From an uncultured Clostridia bacterium (GTDB lineage Bacteria; Bacillota; Clostridia; Christensenellales; Borkfalkiaceae), in assembly GCA_947627565.1 (NCBI GenBank), contig CANQWO010000001.1:62001-126000 (forward strand): a DNA stretch of 64,000 nt, written 5' to 3'. Positions 1 through 9,772 of the stretch are shown here, in pieces. The position numbers were made by a program, and so were the translations under genes. The notes under the pieces were generated by a model. It made no database searches, was not told where the DNA came from, and saw only the letters and a program-made list of their open reading frames with translations. Position 1 is the stretch's first letter. Each line of letters starts with the position of its first letter.

Positions 1-267
1 CTCCCGCTTGAAGGGCCGGTCGAGGCCCGGAGAGGAACAATTGAGGGTGTAGGGCGCGCCGTAAGTCGGATCGAGGTCGTCGAGCGGGCCGTCGACCGCG
101 CGGTGAAACGCCTCGCATGCGACGAGGTCGATCCCCCCCGGTCTGTCGATATAGAGCGTGAGCGTCGCCGTCCTTTGGTCCCAAGCCGCATCGACCAGTT
201 CTACGCCGACCCGAGCCGCAATGGGCTGAAGAAATTCCATGATCTCGGCAACGGGTTTGACTTTCAT
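1..267 (-). CDS. rimP: Ribosome maturation factor RimP (3' end beyond window)
   Basis: The visible 89 codons are the N-terminal domain of RimP, which assists 30S subunit maturation. The family signature ending in SSPGLDRPFK is present near residues 80-89, preceded by the LxLYIDRPGGIDL-type segment and a CEAFHRAVD stretch. The start is the ATG at 265-267, with GGAGAG a few bases upstream. The C-terminal SH3-like domain lies outside the window. It follows the polC-like gene, the usual Bacillota order ispG-polC-rimP-nusA, but a separate promoter at 340-368 serves it. Identification is from family knowledge; confidence is high despite truncation by the window edge. Confidence 0.9.
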   Translation of the reverse strand, partial: MKVKPVAEIMEFLQPIAARVGVELVDAAWDQRTATLTLYIDRPGGIDLVACEAFHRAVDGPLDDLDPTYGAPYTLNCSSPGLDRPFKRE

Positions 268-288
268 TTCCACTCTCCATAAAGAAAT

Positions 289-308
289 GAGAGCGGCGAC
301 CCGCTCTC
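289..308 (-). terminator. Hairpin in the rimP leader
   Basis: An 8-bp perfect stem (GAGAGCGG/CCGCTCTC) with a CGAC loop lies between the rimP promoter and its start codon. Read on minus it is followed by a weak T-rich stretch (ATTTCTTTA). It could be an attenuator or just a leader hairpin; the T run is too broken for a firm terminator call. Confidence 0.4.
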
Positions 309-339
309 AATCTCTGTTTTTCATCGATTAAGCATGATA

Positions 340-368
340 ATTTTACCACATCGGGACGGAAATTGCAA
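340..368 (-). promoter_or_regulatory. Promoter for rimP
   Basis: Minus-strand TTGCAA (368-363), 17-nt spacer, TAAAAT (345-340). It sits between the polC-like stop and rimP, so rimP and whatever follows can be transcribed apart from the ispG transcript. Confidence 0.6.
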
Positions 369-418
369 GCATTTGCAGCAATTTTTTTCGTCTTTTTCGG
401 ATTTTTTCCGAGCGTTCG

Positions 419-1914
419 CTACTTCGGAAGACTTCCCCGCCGCCGAATGAGCTCGATGAAGATCTTCGCCGTGACGAACGCGTCCTCGAACGCGCGGTGA
501 TGATCGAAGGAAAACCCGAAATAATCGGCAATGGTATTCAGCTTATAGTTGCGAAGGGAGAGGAGCTCCTGCGCAAGGAACAGCGTGTCGTATTGCTTGC
601 GGTCAAAGCGGTAACCCTCGGCCTCGCCGTAATATTTGATGATCCGGCAATCGAACTGCGTATTGTGCGCGACAAGGCTGCAACCCGCCGTAAACTTATA
701 AAAATCCGCGATGACCGGCCCGATCTCGGGGGCGCCGACGAGCATTTCATCGGTGATCCCCGTCAATTTTACGATCTCGGCGGGGAGCGCGGTGGGACAG
801 GCGACGAAGGTGGAAAACCGCTCCGAGATGCTGCCGTTTTCGATCTTGACGGCGCCGATCTCGATGATCTTATCCATCACGCCGCCCTGCGAGAGGCCCG
901 TCGTCTCGAGGTCGAACACGACGAATTTTTCCCGCTTGAAATCCTCGGGCAGGCGCTCCTTGGAGAAGAGATCGGCCTGTACGAGATCGGCCGCAGGCAC
1001 GGGAAAGACGACGCGGTACTGTGCGGGCACGGGCCGCGAGGGCCGCTGTTCGGGGACAAATCCCGCGGGCGGCGTGCCGCGGTCGATCGCTTTGACGCGG
1101 AAGGAGAGGCCGCCGTTGTAAAATTCGTTGTCGCCCGTCAGACAGACGCTCTCGCCCTGCCTGACGCCGCGCACCTTTTCGAGCGTGGCCTTCTTCGTGA
1201 AGTAGGCGGCGCGGAGCGTCCCCGAGCCGTCGGACACCGTGACGGAGAAATACGGCTTCCCCGTCTTTGTCGAGCGCTCTTCGATATGCGTGACCGTGCC
1301 GCAGACCGTGACGCCGTGCGCTTCCTTGGTGAGGTCGGCGATGTAGATGGCGTTTTCGGGCGCGCCGCCGTCGATCGCATCGTAATTTTCGACATGAAAA
1401 AAGCGCGGGGCGAGAAGATATTCTTCGGGAGGCGCCTCGTGGGAGATCGCCTCTTCGGCCTTGCGGACCGTCTGAAGTTCGCCCGTCCAGACGCCGCAGT
1501 ACCCGCGCGCAAGCGCGGCGCAGACGGCATCGACGACGCCCTCTTCCTCCCCCCTATCGCGCTCGGCCGCCCCGACGCCGATGATGAAATGGCCGCCGTT
1601 CTCGCCGAGAGAGACGGAGATATCGGCAGGGTCGACAAAGGCGGCGAAGGAGGGCGACTCGCTCCGCAAAATTTCCGCGACGGCGGCCTTGACGGCCTCC
1701 TCGCTCGGGACGGACTTCATCACCCGCACCGACGCGCGCATGCCTTCGGCATAGCGCGAGGAGACCTCCGTCGCGCGGGCGATATCGGCGGCGCTGTAAT
1801 TGGCGTCGGTCACGAGGTAAAAGGTCGCCTCGCCGCGCTCCACGACGATCTTGCGAAGCACGGCGCGCGCAAGCCCTTCGGACTTCCTGATTTCTTTGAG
1901 ATATTCGATACTTT

Positions 1915-1918
<4 letters not shown>
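419..1918 (-). CDS. PolC-derived protein: N-terminal/OB region plus DEDDh exonuclease, no polymerase
   Basis: A 499-residue protein in the polC position. Residues 1-190 resemble the PolC N-terminal region; about 200-290 form an OB-fold; 331-491 are a DEDDh 3'-5' exonuclease with D336 and E338 in FDLETTGL, H418...D423 in HNTQFD, and H474-x-A-x2-D479. PolC of Bacillota is normally about 1,400 residues, with the exonuclease inserted in a PHP domain followed by palm, fingers and thumb. Here the chain stops right after the exonuclease, and neither PHP nor polymerase sequence follows in the 151 bp before rimP. The start is the ATG at 1918, overlapping the ispG stop as ATGA; a longer upstream reading frame has non-coding character. 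A proofreading or repair nuclease is inferred. Confidence 0.8.
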
Positions 1919-2951
<1,033 letters not shown>

Positions 2952-2952
<1 letters not shown>

Positions 2953-3422
2953 TATTTCTTATCGACTTCTTTCTTCTCCATCATGCGTTGCAATTCCGAC
3001 ATGAAGGAGGAAATATCCTTGAAGGAGCGGTAGACGGAGGCATAGCGGACATAGGCCACTTCGTCGAGCTCTTTGAGCCCGTCCATGACCATTTCCCCGA
3101 TCTCCTTGGAACCGATCTCCTGCACCATGGAGTTATAGATACGCTTGGTGATGTCCGTCGCCAAAGCGTCGATCTTTTCGATGGGAACGGGGCGCTTCTC
3201 GCACGCTTTGATGATCCCCGATTTGATCTTTCCGACGTCGTAGGCCTGCCGCGTGCCGTCGGCCTTCACGACAAGAATGGGGGCAACTTCGATGGTTTCA
3301 TAGGTCGTGAAGCGCCGCCCGCAACCGATACATTCCCTGCGTCTGCGGATGGACCGATCGTCGTCGGCGGAACGGGAATCTATGACTTTGCTCTCGGTGC
3401 AGTCGCAATATAAACAGCGCAT
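2952..3422 (-). CDS. nrdR: Transcriptional repressor NrdR
   Basis: NrdR senses (d)ATP and represses ribonucleotide reductase genes. The 156-residue length is typical. The N-terminal zinc ribbon has C3-x2-C6 and C31-x2-C34, followed by the ATP-cone domain (about 49-139). The start at 3422 is chosen because MRCLYC is the family N-terminus and GAGGGGG lies just upstream; the frame continues further upstream without family similarity. Promoter at 3450-3478. It is the first gene of a tight nrdR-ispG-polC-like operon. Confidence 0.95.
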
Positions 3423-3449
3423 AACTTGCCCCCTCGTTTCATTTTTATC

Positions 3450-3478
3450 AGTATAACACAAAATATGGGATTTGTAAA
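3450..3478 (-). promoter_or_regulatory. Promoter for nrdR-ispG operon
   Basis: Minus-strand TTTACA (3478-3473), 17-nt spacer, TATACT (3455-3450), about 28 nt before the nrdR start. Confidence 0.7.
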
Positions 3479-3530
3479 GGATTTTCACACAACTTGTATG
3501 GTCGGATTTTCGGGCCGGATTTTCGGGCAA

Positions 3531-3560
3531 GCAAAAAGCCTGCCGAAGCAGGCTTTTTGC
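3531..3560 (-). terminator. Rho-independent terminator after the GH43 gene
   Basis: Perfect 13-bp inverted repeat (GCAAAAAGCCTGC/GCAGGCTTTTTGC) with a CGAA tetraloop, 11 bp after the GH43 stop. Its T-rich arm works on minus; symmetry would allow either strand. Confidence 0.85.
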
Positions 3561-3570
3561 AAACGTTATC

Positions 3571-5010
3571 TCACGATGCCGTTTTGGCGGGGTTTGCCCA
3601 GAGGGCGTTGCCGTCCGTAGAGGTCGCGGTGATGCAGTAATCGCTCAGTTTCAAATAGTCGATATAGGCCGGCGCGACGACGCCCTGATACGTTGTGCCG
3701 TTCAATACGACGTCGATGTAGTAGTCGCCGCTCGCCGCCCATGTACCGACCTCCGCATCGTCCTTCTTGATCTTCCCGTCCTCCGTAAAGGTATAGCGGA
3801 CGGAATCTTTGAACTCCTTGGTGATCCCGGATATGTGTTCGACGATGTCGTAGTCTCCTGGAATCGTGGAAATATCATATGTGCCGATGGTCTCGCGGGC
3901 ATAGCGGTTGGGATTGAGCACGGGCCAACCATCCTCGGTGAAGAAGAGCTGGCGAACTTCGAGATGATGCCCCGGCGTCACTTCATTTGATGTTCCTATG
4001 CGCTGGCGCGTGTGGTGGATGACAAAATATTTGCCGCCCTCTATGATGACGGAATTGTGGCCGAGCGCCGCATATCCCGTGTTATCGCTTGCAAACTGAT
4101 AGTTCCCCGCAAGTTTGTTTCCGCCCTTTCCGTTGCTATACATGGTATTGCCGGCGATGTCTTCGTATTCGCCGTCGGGCGTCTTCGAACGGGCAACGCG
4201 CATATTGTAAGATTCCTGAAGTTTGCCGTAGCTACACATCAGATAGTAATACTTTGTTTGTTTGTTATAGAAGATGTACGGTCCCTCGGCGTTATTGTCG
4301 TCACTGCCCGACCAAAGGAGCTCGCCGACGTTCCCGCCCGTAAGCCCTTCCTCCTTGGGAAGGCCGACTTTCGAGCCGCTCTTGTTGAGCTCGAGGATGC
4401 GGATGCCGCCGAATGCGGAGCCGTAGACCATCCAAAGCCTTCCATCGTTATCGAAGAAGACATTGGGGTCGATGGCGTTGGATTCGCTCGGCGACGTGCC
4501 GTTGGAGACGACGAGCACTTGATTATTGCGATACGGGCCCGTGACGCTGTTCGATTCCACGCGGCCGATCGCGGATTTGTTGCTACCGAATGCCGAAGTC
4601 AGGGAATAATACATGTAGTATTTCTTTCCGATTTTGATGACATCGGGCGCCCAAGTGGAGGTGACGTCCGACCCGGGATTGACGGCCGATACGGTGTCTG
4701 CGAGCACCGTTCTCCAATCGTTGCCGCTGCCATAGAGAAATTGATAATTCCCTTCGCGCGCCAACTGCTTCCATTCGATGAGGTTTTTGGAAGACGCTAC
4801 GGAGAAGTGCGTGCCGAAAGCATAGTAGGTGCCGTCGTCGTCTTTGAAGATGGAAGGATCGTGCACGGTGATGTCGTCTTGGAATACGGGCGTCGTCGTC
4901 GGCAATTTGGATTCTTTGGTGCCGCTCCCGCCGCCTCCGCCGCAGGCCGCAAGCCCGATTGCGACCGTAAGAGCGATCGCGATGGCGCCGAGCAAATACT
5001 TTCTTTTCAT
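3571..5010 (-). CDS. GH43-family arabinan endo-1,5-alpha-L-arabinanase-like lipoprotein
   Basis: A 479-residue exported glycoside hydrolase. The N-terminus is a lipoprotein signal with lipobox LAAC (C23), followed by a glycine-rich tether. The five-bladed propeller of GH43 spans about 48-370; the catalytic triad of the family is seen as D51 (VHDPSIF), D181 (AIDPNVFF) and E242 (AEGPYIF). A C-terminal beta domain (about 390-479) matches the lipocalin-like end seen in endo-arabinanases of this clan. It should act on arabinan at the cell surface, complementing the GH51 enzyme at 58773-60311. It is monocistronic, with a consensus promoter (5056-5084) and a terminator (3531-3560). Endo versus exo action is inferred. 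Confidence 0.88.
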   Translation of the reverse strand: MKRKYLLGAIAIALTVAIGLAACGGGGGSGTKESKLPTTTPVFQDDITVHDPSIFKDDDGTYYAFGTHFSVASSKNLIEWKQLAREGNYQFLYGSGNDWRTVLADTVSAVNPGSDVTSTWAPDVIKIGKKYYMYYSLTSAFGSNKSAIGRVESNSVTGPYRNNQVLVVSNGTSPSESNAIDPNVFFDNDGRLWMVYGSAFGGIRILELNKSGSKVGLPKEEGLTGGNVGELLWSGSDDNNAEGPYIFYNKQTKYYYLMCSYGKLQESYNMRVARSKTPDGEYEDIAGNTMYSNGKGGNKLAGNYQFASDNTGYAALGHNSVIIEGGKYFVIHHTRQRIGTSNEVTPGHHLEVRQLFFTEDGWPVLNPNRYARETIGTYDISTIPGDYDIVEHISGITKEFKDSVRYTFTEDGKIKKDDAEVGTWAASGDYYIDVVLNGTTYQGVVAPAYIDYLKLSDYCITATSTDGNALWANPAKTAS

Positions 5011-5055
5011 GTTTGTCCCCCTTTTCTCCGCTCAAATGCGGAAATTACGGCTTTT

Positions 5056-5084
5056 ATTATAATCGGCGGGGAAAAATTTGTCAA
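5056..5084 (-). promoter_or_regulatory. Consensus promoter for the GH43 gene
   Basis: Minus-strand TTGACA (5084-5079), 17-nt spacer, TATAAT (5061-5056): a perfect match to the housekeeping consensus. Confidence 0.85.
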
Positions 5085-5148
5085 TAGTTTTTCCAAACTT
5101 TGCCGCGCGCGGCGGCACCGATTTTACGCGGGGAAACCTGCGAAGGGC

Positions 5149-5177
5149 TTGACATTTTCATAAAAATAGAATATAAT
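5149..5177 (+). promoter_or_regulatory. Consensus promoter for the flavin reductase gene
   Basis: TTGACA (5149-5154), 17-nt spacer, TATAAT (5172-5177), 40 bp before the start codon. Confidence 0.85.
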
Positions 5178-5216
5178 GGATACGGAAAACATAAAATTCG
5201 GTATCACAGGAGAATT

Positions 5217-6125
5217 ATGAGTAGTTTTAAGGACCTCCGCATCGTCGATAATTTCTACCAGACCTCGTCGTTCTTCCCCATGCCGACCATTCTCGTCGGC
5301 ACCGTCTCCGAGAGCGGCAAGACGAACCTCGGCGCCTATTCGCTCTGCTTCCCCTACTACATCGCGGGGAAGGAGCGCTATGCCATGCTGCTCGAATGCC
5401 GCAACAGCTCCAACACGGCGCAGAATATCCTGCGCGGGAGCAAGGTCTCTCTGAACTTCATTCCCGACGACCGGAAATTCTTCAAGGAGGCCGTGCGACT
5501 GGGCTTCCCCGGCGAGACGACGGAGGAAAAGATGAAAAATTGCCTCTTCACGTTGGAAAAGGGGCAGGCGGAGGGCGAACGGCCCCTCGTCGTCCGCGAG
5601 GCGTTTCAGGTGTTCGAATGCACATGGGATTCCGCGCTCGAAGACGCACACCTCGACAAAGCGGGCTGTCTCGAGGGCTATGAACCGCCCTACCGCAATT
5701 TCAACGGCATCACGAGCAAGTTCGGCGCGCACTTCATTCTCTCCATCGACAAGATCCTCATGAAGGAGAAATATTGGAACAGCATCGTCGGCGGCGTGAA
5801 GGCGGGGAACTTCCCGCCCGTGCCCGTCGATTACGGGTATCGCGACAGCACCAATTTCTGGTGCAGCAAGTTCAAGAAACCCTACCCCGAAAAGATCCCC
5901 GCCAAAGAGGGCGACGTGCAGTCGGTGATCTATGCCGCCAAACGGATCGACCCCGACGTCACCTTTACGGAGGGTGTCTGCGCACAGCTCGTGAAGATCC
6001 CGCGCGTCTTCCTGAAGGCCGCCCTCACGCAGATGGTGAACATCGCCAAAGAGGAGGGCATTTCCGTCATCGACGAGGAAGCGCTCAAGATCATCAACGA
6101 CAAACGGAGAAAGGAAAAGAAATAA
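5217..6125 (+). CDS. Flavin reductase-like FMN-binding split-barrel protein
   Basis: A 302-residue protein whose first 190 residues match the flavin reductase-like (DIM6/NTAB) split barrel, which binds FMN or reduces free flavin with NAD(P)H. The segment from FFPMPTILVGT through TNLGAYSLCFPYY is the usual start of that fold. The C-terminal third (about 200-302) is an extension that I do not recognise. The start at 5217 has AGGAGA upstream and sits behind a consensus promoter. The gene is followed 43 bp later by the VanZ-like gene; the substrate is unknown. Confidence 0.75.
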   Translation: MSSFKDLRIVDNFYQTSSFFPMPTILVGTVSESGKTNLGAYSLCFPYYIAGKERYAMLLECRNSSNTAQNILRGSKVSLNFIPDDRKFFKEAVRLGFPGETTEEKMKNCLFTLEKGQAEGERPLVVREAFQVFECTWDSALEDAHLDKAGCLEGYEPPYRNFNGITSKFGAHFILSIDKILMKEKYWNSIVGGVKAGNFPPVPVDYGYRDSTNFWCSKFKKPYPEKIPAKEGDVQSVIYAAKRIDPDVTFTEGVCAQLVKIPRVFLKAALTQMVNIAKEEGISVIDEEALKIINDKRRKEKK

Positions 6126-6168
6126 CCGCACCCCGCCGCGCATACGATCCGAACAAAGGAGAACCGAT

Positions 6169-7917
6169 TTGAAAAAGATCCGCGCAAAGACAATCTTCCG
6201 ATATCTGTGTCTCTCGGCGCTCATTCTCGAGATGATCGTGCTGTGTATCGAGGCCCTGCGGCCCGGGACGGAGTCCTCCAAATCGAGCAACGCCGTGGGC
6301 GACACCGTCGATTTGGTTCTGACGGAGCTCTCCGATGACGCGATCCGCGACAGGAAGCCGACGGGCATCGCCGTCCTGTCGGGGGGCGAGGAAGTCCGCA
6401 CGCTGTCCCTTTCGCCCGGCGAAAGCGCGGCGCTCTCCGTCTCCTACCTCCCGAAAGACACCTCCGTCAACTACCGCGAAACGGCTTGGTCCTCCGCGGA
6501 CGACCGCGTCGCCACCGTCCGCAACGGGAAGGTGACGGCCGTCGGTCTCGGCAAGACGACAATCTATGTGCGCCTCACCGCACTGCCCGAGCTCCGCGCG
6601 GAAGTCACGGTCGACGTGCGGGAAGTCCTCGCGGAAGATTTCTCGCTCCTGACGGCGGACGGCGCGGAGGAATGCCGCGTCGAAACGGGGAACACCGCCG
6701 TGCTCGCGCCGCAGTTCACCCCCGCCGGCGCGACCGACACGGCCCTCACCTACGCCAGCGAGGATGAGACGGTCGCGACCGTCTCCCCCTTCGGGATCGT
6801 GGAGGGCGTCTCCGCGGGCGACACCGCCGTCACGGCGACGTATTCCCCCGCCTCCGACCCCGATTTCGTTCTGACCAGACGCATTCCCGTACACGTTGCG
6901 GAAAGCCCTGTGCCCGCCGTTCCCCTTCGGGGCGTCGTGCTCGGGTGCGCAGACGCACAGATGCGGGATGACGGTACATATCAGCTCTATCTCGGCGACA
7001 CGGGCTCTCTGTCCGCCGCGCTCGCCCCGCAAAATACCACGCAGACCGCCCTGCGCTTCGAGAGCTCCGATCCCGATCTCGTCTCCGTCGATCCCGCGAC
7101 GGGCGAATACACCGTATGCGGAAAAGGGAGGGCGGAAATCACCGTGCGCGCGGCGAACGGCCTCTCCGACGTCATCCGCTTCACGTTCGTCAACCGCACG
7201 CTGGGCGGCATCGTTCTGAAGGGCGGCACGCTGGAAAAGACGGGCGACGCGGCCTATTCCCTGAAGCTGAAAGCGGGCGTTACGGGCGCCGTCCTCGCCG
7301 CAGAGGCCCCCGACCGCTATCTCCGCTTCCGCTCGAGCGACGAGCAGATCGTCAAAGTCTATGAAAGCGGGCTCATCGCGGCGCTCAGCTCCTCCCAAAA
7401 GGCGGAAGGCGGGGTCGTGACGCTCACCGTGACCCTCTCCGACAATCCCGACTTCGACGACGCAAACGGCGATCTCACGGCGTCTTATACCATCGTGCTC
7501 ACCGTGGAAAAACAGGCGTTCAGCGAGGGCGTCTCCGGTTGGAGCCTCCTGATCCGCAAACTGTTCGGCCACTTCGGCGCATTCCTCGTCCTCGGGCTGC
7601 TCGCCGCCGGCACGGCCATCTTCTTCGACCGCGGCACTTGGCGGGGACGGTTTTTGACCGTAGGCGGGCTCACCGTCTTCGGATTTACGTTCGCCTGCTT
7701 TACCGAACTTTTGCAGATGGACCTCTTCACCACCGGGCGCGCGGCGGCATTTTCCGACGTGATCATTGATTTCAGCGGATATTGGCCCGCCGCGATCATC
7801 GTCTATCTCGCCTTCCTCCTCACGCTTGCGATCGTCGCCTTGGTGCGGCTCTCCAAAAAACAAAACGCGCAGGCGCCGCAGGACGAGCGGACGGATGCGC
7901 AGACAAAATCTTCGTAA
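6169..7917 (+). CDS. VanZ-like membrane protein with inserted Ig-like (Big2-type) repeats
   Basis: A 582-residue protein. One N-terminal membrane helix (about 10-28) is followed by some 420 extracytoplasmic residues with several bacterial Ig-like repeats; each shows the 'S.d..vA.V...G.vtAv..G..tI' pattern, for example at about 105-150 and 190-225. The last 130 residues hold the rest of a VanZ domain: K-x3-GHFGAF, then E-LLQ and a FSDVIIDFSGY segment across four membrane helices. VanZ proteins normally run straight from helix 1 into the K..H motif, so the repeats look inserted. The start is TTG at 6169 with AAAGGAG 7 bases upstream. Role is unknown; cell-wall binding or sensing is an inference. 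Confidence 0.75.
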   Translation: MKKIRAKTIFRYLCLSALILEMIVLCIEALRPGTESSKSSNAVGDTVDLVLTELSDDAIRDRKPTGIAVLSGGEEVRTLSLSPGESAALSVSYLPKDTSVNYRETAWSSADDRVATVRNGKVTAVGLGKTTIYVRLTALPELRAEVTVDVREVLAEDFSLLTADGAEECRVETGNTAVLAPQFTPAGATDTALTYASEDETVATVSPFGIVEGVSAGDTAVTATYSPASDPDFVLTRRIPVHVAESPVPAVPLRGVVLGCADAQMRDDGTYQLYLGDTGSLSAALAPQNTTQTALRFESSDPDLVSVDPATGEYTVCGKGRAEITVRAANGLSDVIRFTFVNRTLGGIVLKGGTLEKTGDAAYSLKLKAGVTGAVLAAEAPDRYLRFRSSDEQIVKVYESGLIAALSSSQKAEGGVVTLTVTLSDNPDFDDANGDLTASYTIVLTVEKQAFSEGVSGWSLLIRKLFGHFGAFLVLGLLAAGTAIFFDRGTWRGRFLTVGGLTVFGFTFACFTELLQMDLFTTGRAAAFSDVIIDFSGYWPAAIIVYLAFLLTLAIVALVRLSKKQNAQAPQDERTDAQTKSS

Positions 7918-7927
7918 TTTACGAATA

Positions 7928-7962
7928 GAATACGGCCCGAGGCGATGCCTCGGGCCGTATTC
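7928..7962. terminator. Bidirectional terminator between convergent genes
   Basis: A 16-bp perfect inverted repeat (GAATACGGCCCGAGGC and its complement) with a 3-base loop lies between the convergent VanZ-like and DtxR-family genes and can serve both. Confidence 0.8.
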
Positions 7963-7967
7963 TCATT

Positions 7968-8348
7968 TCAACCCCCCTTGACGTAGCTCTTCATGATCTC
8001 GAAGAGCTCCGGTGTGATGACGTGTTCGATCCGACATGCGTTTTCTTCCGCAAGCGCCTCATCGGCGCCCATTTTGACGAGCAGCGCCGTGATCACGCGA
8101 TGTCGCTCATAGATGTCCGAAGCCTTGGCAAACCCCGCTTCGGTGAGGGAAATTTCATCAAATTCATTGACGGTGATGTAGCCCTTGTTGTGCAAGAGCC
8201 CCATCGCGCGCGAAACGCTCGATTTGGCATAGCCGAGCTCCCCCGCGACATCAATGGCGTGCACAGAGGGCGATCTCTGGCGCAGGAGCAAGATGGTCTC
8301 GAGATACATCTCTTCCGATTCATGCGTTCTCATGGCTTTCTCCCCCAT
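7968..8348 (-). CDS. DtxR/MntR-family metal-dependent regulator
   Basis: A 126-residue regulator: winged helix at about 8-68 (EMYLETILLL...VSRAMGLLHNKGYITV) and the metal-binding dimerisation domain at 70-122 (AxxxxERHRVITALLVKMG...ACRIEHVI). There is no C-terminal SH3-like domain, so it belongs with MntR-sized members. Either the ATG at 8348 (GAGGAAAT upstream) or the one at 8333 (GGGGGAG upstream) could be the start. A palindrome found at the neighbouring HMA gene and three times at the feo operon is a likely operator for it (inference), which would make it an iron or manganese sensor. Confidence 0.85.
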   Translation of the reverse strand: MGEKAMRTHESEEMYLETILLLRQRSPSVHAIDVAGELGYAKSSVSRAMGLLHNKGYITVNEFDEISLTEAGFAKASDIYERHRVITALLVKMGADEALAEENACRIEHVITPELFEIMKSYVKGG

Positions 8349-8359
8349 TGATTTCCTCT

Positions 8360-8388
8360 ATTATAACAGACGATTTTGCTTTTGTAAA
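8360..8388 (-). promoter_or_regulatory. Promoter for the DtxR-family gene
   Basis: Minus-strand TTTACA (8388-8383), 17-nt spacer, TATAAT (8365-8360). No copy of the GTTCGC palindrome lies here, so autoregulation through that site is not evident. Confidence 0.7.
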
Positions 8389-8409
8389 GACCAAATTGAA
8401 AAATTTTAT

Positions 8410-8667
8410 TTATTTTTTGAATAGTCGCGCAAAGACGCCGCGCTTTTCGTAGGGCCGGACGGAAACGCCGAGGACTCCGTAGCCCTGCGCCTCGACGGCG
8501 GCGCGCGCAAGCGCGGAACAATCCTCTTCGGCAAGGATCACCGTCTCCCCTCTCGCATGGGAAGACTTGACCGAACGCGCGGGCACGGCCTTCCGAACGG
8601 CGTCGCTGACATGCGCTTCGCACATGCCGCAATGCATTCCCTCCACTTTCAGAATAATTTCCAGCAT
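8410..8667 (-). CDS. Heavy-metal-associated (HMA) domain protein
   Basis: An 85-residue single HMA domain of the copper-chaperone fold, with the metal-binding GMHCGMCEAHV loop at about 10-20 and a basic C-terminal tail (RGVFARLFKK). Proteins of this type carry Cu(I) or related soft metals to P-type ATPases, but no such ATPase is in the window. A consensus-like promoter (8707-8735) has a 16-bp palindrome (8684-8699) at the predicted transcription start, identical in half-sites to those at the feo operon. It may therefore be co-regulated with iron uptake. Confidence 0.8.
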   Translation of the reverse strand: MLEIILKVEGMHCGMCEAHVSDAVRKAVPARSVKSSHARGETVILAEEDCSALARAAVEAQGYGVLGVSVRPYEKRGVFARLFKK

Positions 8668-8683
8668 TCCCCTTTCCCCCTTG

Positions 8684-8699
8684 GTTCGTCTATGCGAAC
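8684..8699. promoter_or_regulatory. Operator palindrome (GTTCGTCTATGCGAAC)
   Basis: 16-bp inverted repeat with half-sites GTTCG/CGAAC, lying at the predicted start of transcription of the HMA gene. On minus it reads CAGTTCGC-N4-ACGAACCAAGG, nearly the same as the proximal feo site. DtxR-family binding is inferred. Confidence 0.65.
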
Positions 8700-8706
8700 T
8701 GAGATC

Positions 8707-8735
8707 ATTCTACCACTTCGGCGGAACAATGTCAA
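8707..8735 (-). promoter_or_regulatory. Promoter for the HMA gene
   Basis: Minus-strand TTGACA (8735-8730), 17-nt spacer, TAGAAT (8712-8707), directly followed by the operator palindrome. Confidence 0.75.
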
Positions 8736-8833
8736 GAAAAACCACGAAACGTTCGGGAAGGTTTTCGTCAAATTCAAGCGGCGGAACGGCCATATGCGCA
8801 ACGGAGCGCGACGGAGCCGCGCGGGCGTTTCTC

Positions 8834-8862
8834 TTGACTTGATCGGGCGGATATGATAAAAT
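8834..8862 (+). promoter_or_regulatory. Promoter for the EFR1 gene
   Basis: TTGACT (8834-8839), 17-nt spacer, TAAAAT (8857-8862). Confidence 0.6.
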
Positions 8863-8893
8863 CATGGTGAGCGATCCTCATTGCGGAGTATAT

Positions 8894-9667
8894 ATGGAAA
8901 ACAAATATTGTGCAATTTATCTGAGCGGCACGGGCAACACAAAGTTTTGCGTTGAAAAATTTGTAAAACTGTTGGACGAAAATGCGCCTGTCTTTGCAAT
9001 CGAGGAGGAAACCGCCCTTTCCGCATTGGAAAAATATGAGTACGTTGTCCTCGGCTATCCCGTGCAGTATTCCAACGCTCCGAAAATGGTGCGGGATCAT
9101 ATCGTCCGCAACGCCACGCTATGGAAAGGGAAAAAGGTCTTTTGCCTTGCAACAATGGGCGCGTTCAGCGGCGACGGCGCGGGCTGTTCGGCAAGACTTC
9201 TGAAAAAGTGCGGCGCGTTTCTATTGGGCGGTCTGCACCTCAAAATGCCCGACAGCGTTTGCGACAGTAAACTTTTGAAGAAAAGCAAGGAAGAGAACAT
9301 TGAAATCATTCGCCGTGCGGAAGAAAAAATCGAGCGTGCGGTTTTACAGATCAGAAGCGGGAAATATCCGCACGACGGGTTGGGGTTCTTTCCCCATCTT
9401 GTCGGCTTGTTGGGGCAAAGGCTCTGGTTTTACGGCAAAACGAGGAACTATTCCGACAAATTAAAGATCGACAGGGCGCGCTGCGTCGGGTGCGGAGTTT
9501 GCGAAAGCATTTGCCCGATGAAAAATCTCACTCTGCAAGACGGCGCCGCTTCGCCCCACGGGAAATGTACCATGTGCTATCGCTGTATCAGCCGATGCCC
9601 GCAAAAGGCGATCACTTTGGTCGGAAACGAGGTCGTAGAGCAGTACAGGGCCGAAGACTATCTATGA
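8894..9667 (+). CDS. EFR1-family flavodoxin-ferredoxin fusion
   Basis: A 257-residue redox protein. The N-terminal half is a flavodoxin-like domain with the FMN phosphate loop LSGTGNTK (about 8-15); the C-terminal end carries two [4Fe-4S] ferredoxin motifs, CVGCGVCESICP and CTMCYRCISRCP (about 199-240). This arrangement is the EFR1 family, thought to shuttle electrons in anaerobes; the partner is unknown. The start at 8894 (MENKYC) has GGAG five bases upstream and directly precedes the flavodoxin strand; an in-frame GTG-type extension to 8864 is possible but lacks support. Confidence 0.88.
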   Translation: MENKYCAIYLSGTGNTKFCVEKFVKLLDENAPVFAIEEETALSALEKYEYVVLGYPVQYSNAPKMVRDHIVRNATLWKGKKVFCLATMGAFSGDGAGCSARLLKKCGAFLLGGLHLKMPDSVCDSKLLKKSKEENIEIIRRAEEKIERAVLQIRSGKYPHDGLGFFPHLVGLLGQRLWFYGKTRNYSDKLKIDRARCVGCGVCESICPMKNLTLQDGAASPHGKCTMCYRCISRCPQKAITLVGNEVVEQYRAEDYL

Positions 9668-9724
9668 AAAGCCGATCCGCGAGGCAATTGCCCCCGTTGC
9701 AACAAATTGTTGCGGACGGTTCCG

Positions 9725-9753
9725 TTGATTGCGCCTCTCCGAAGTGATAAAAT
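9725..9753 (+). promoter_or_regulatory. Promoter for the HTH membrane regulator
   Basis: TTGATT (9725-9730), 17-nt spacer, TAAAAT (9748-9753), 19 bp before the chosen ATG. Confidence 0.5.
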
Positions 9754-9772
9754 GAAAGACAAGGAGGCACCT

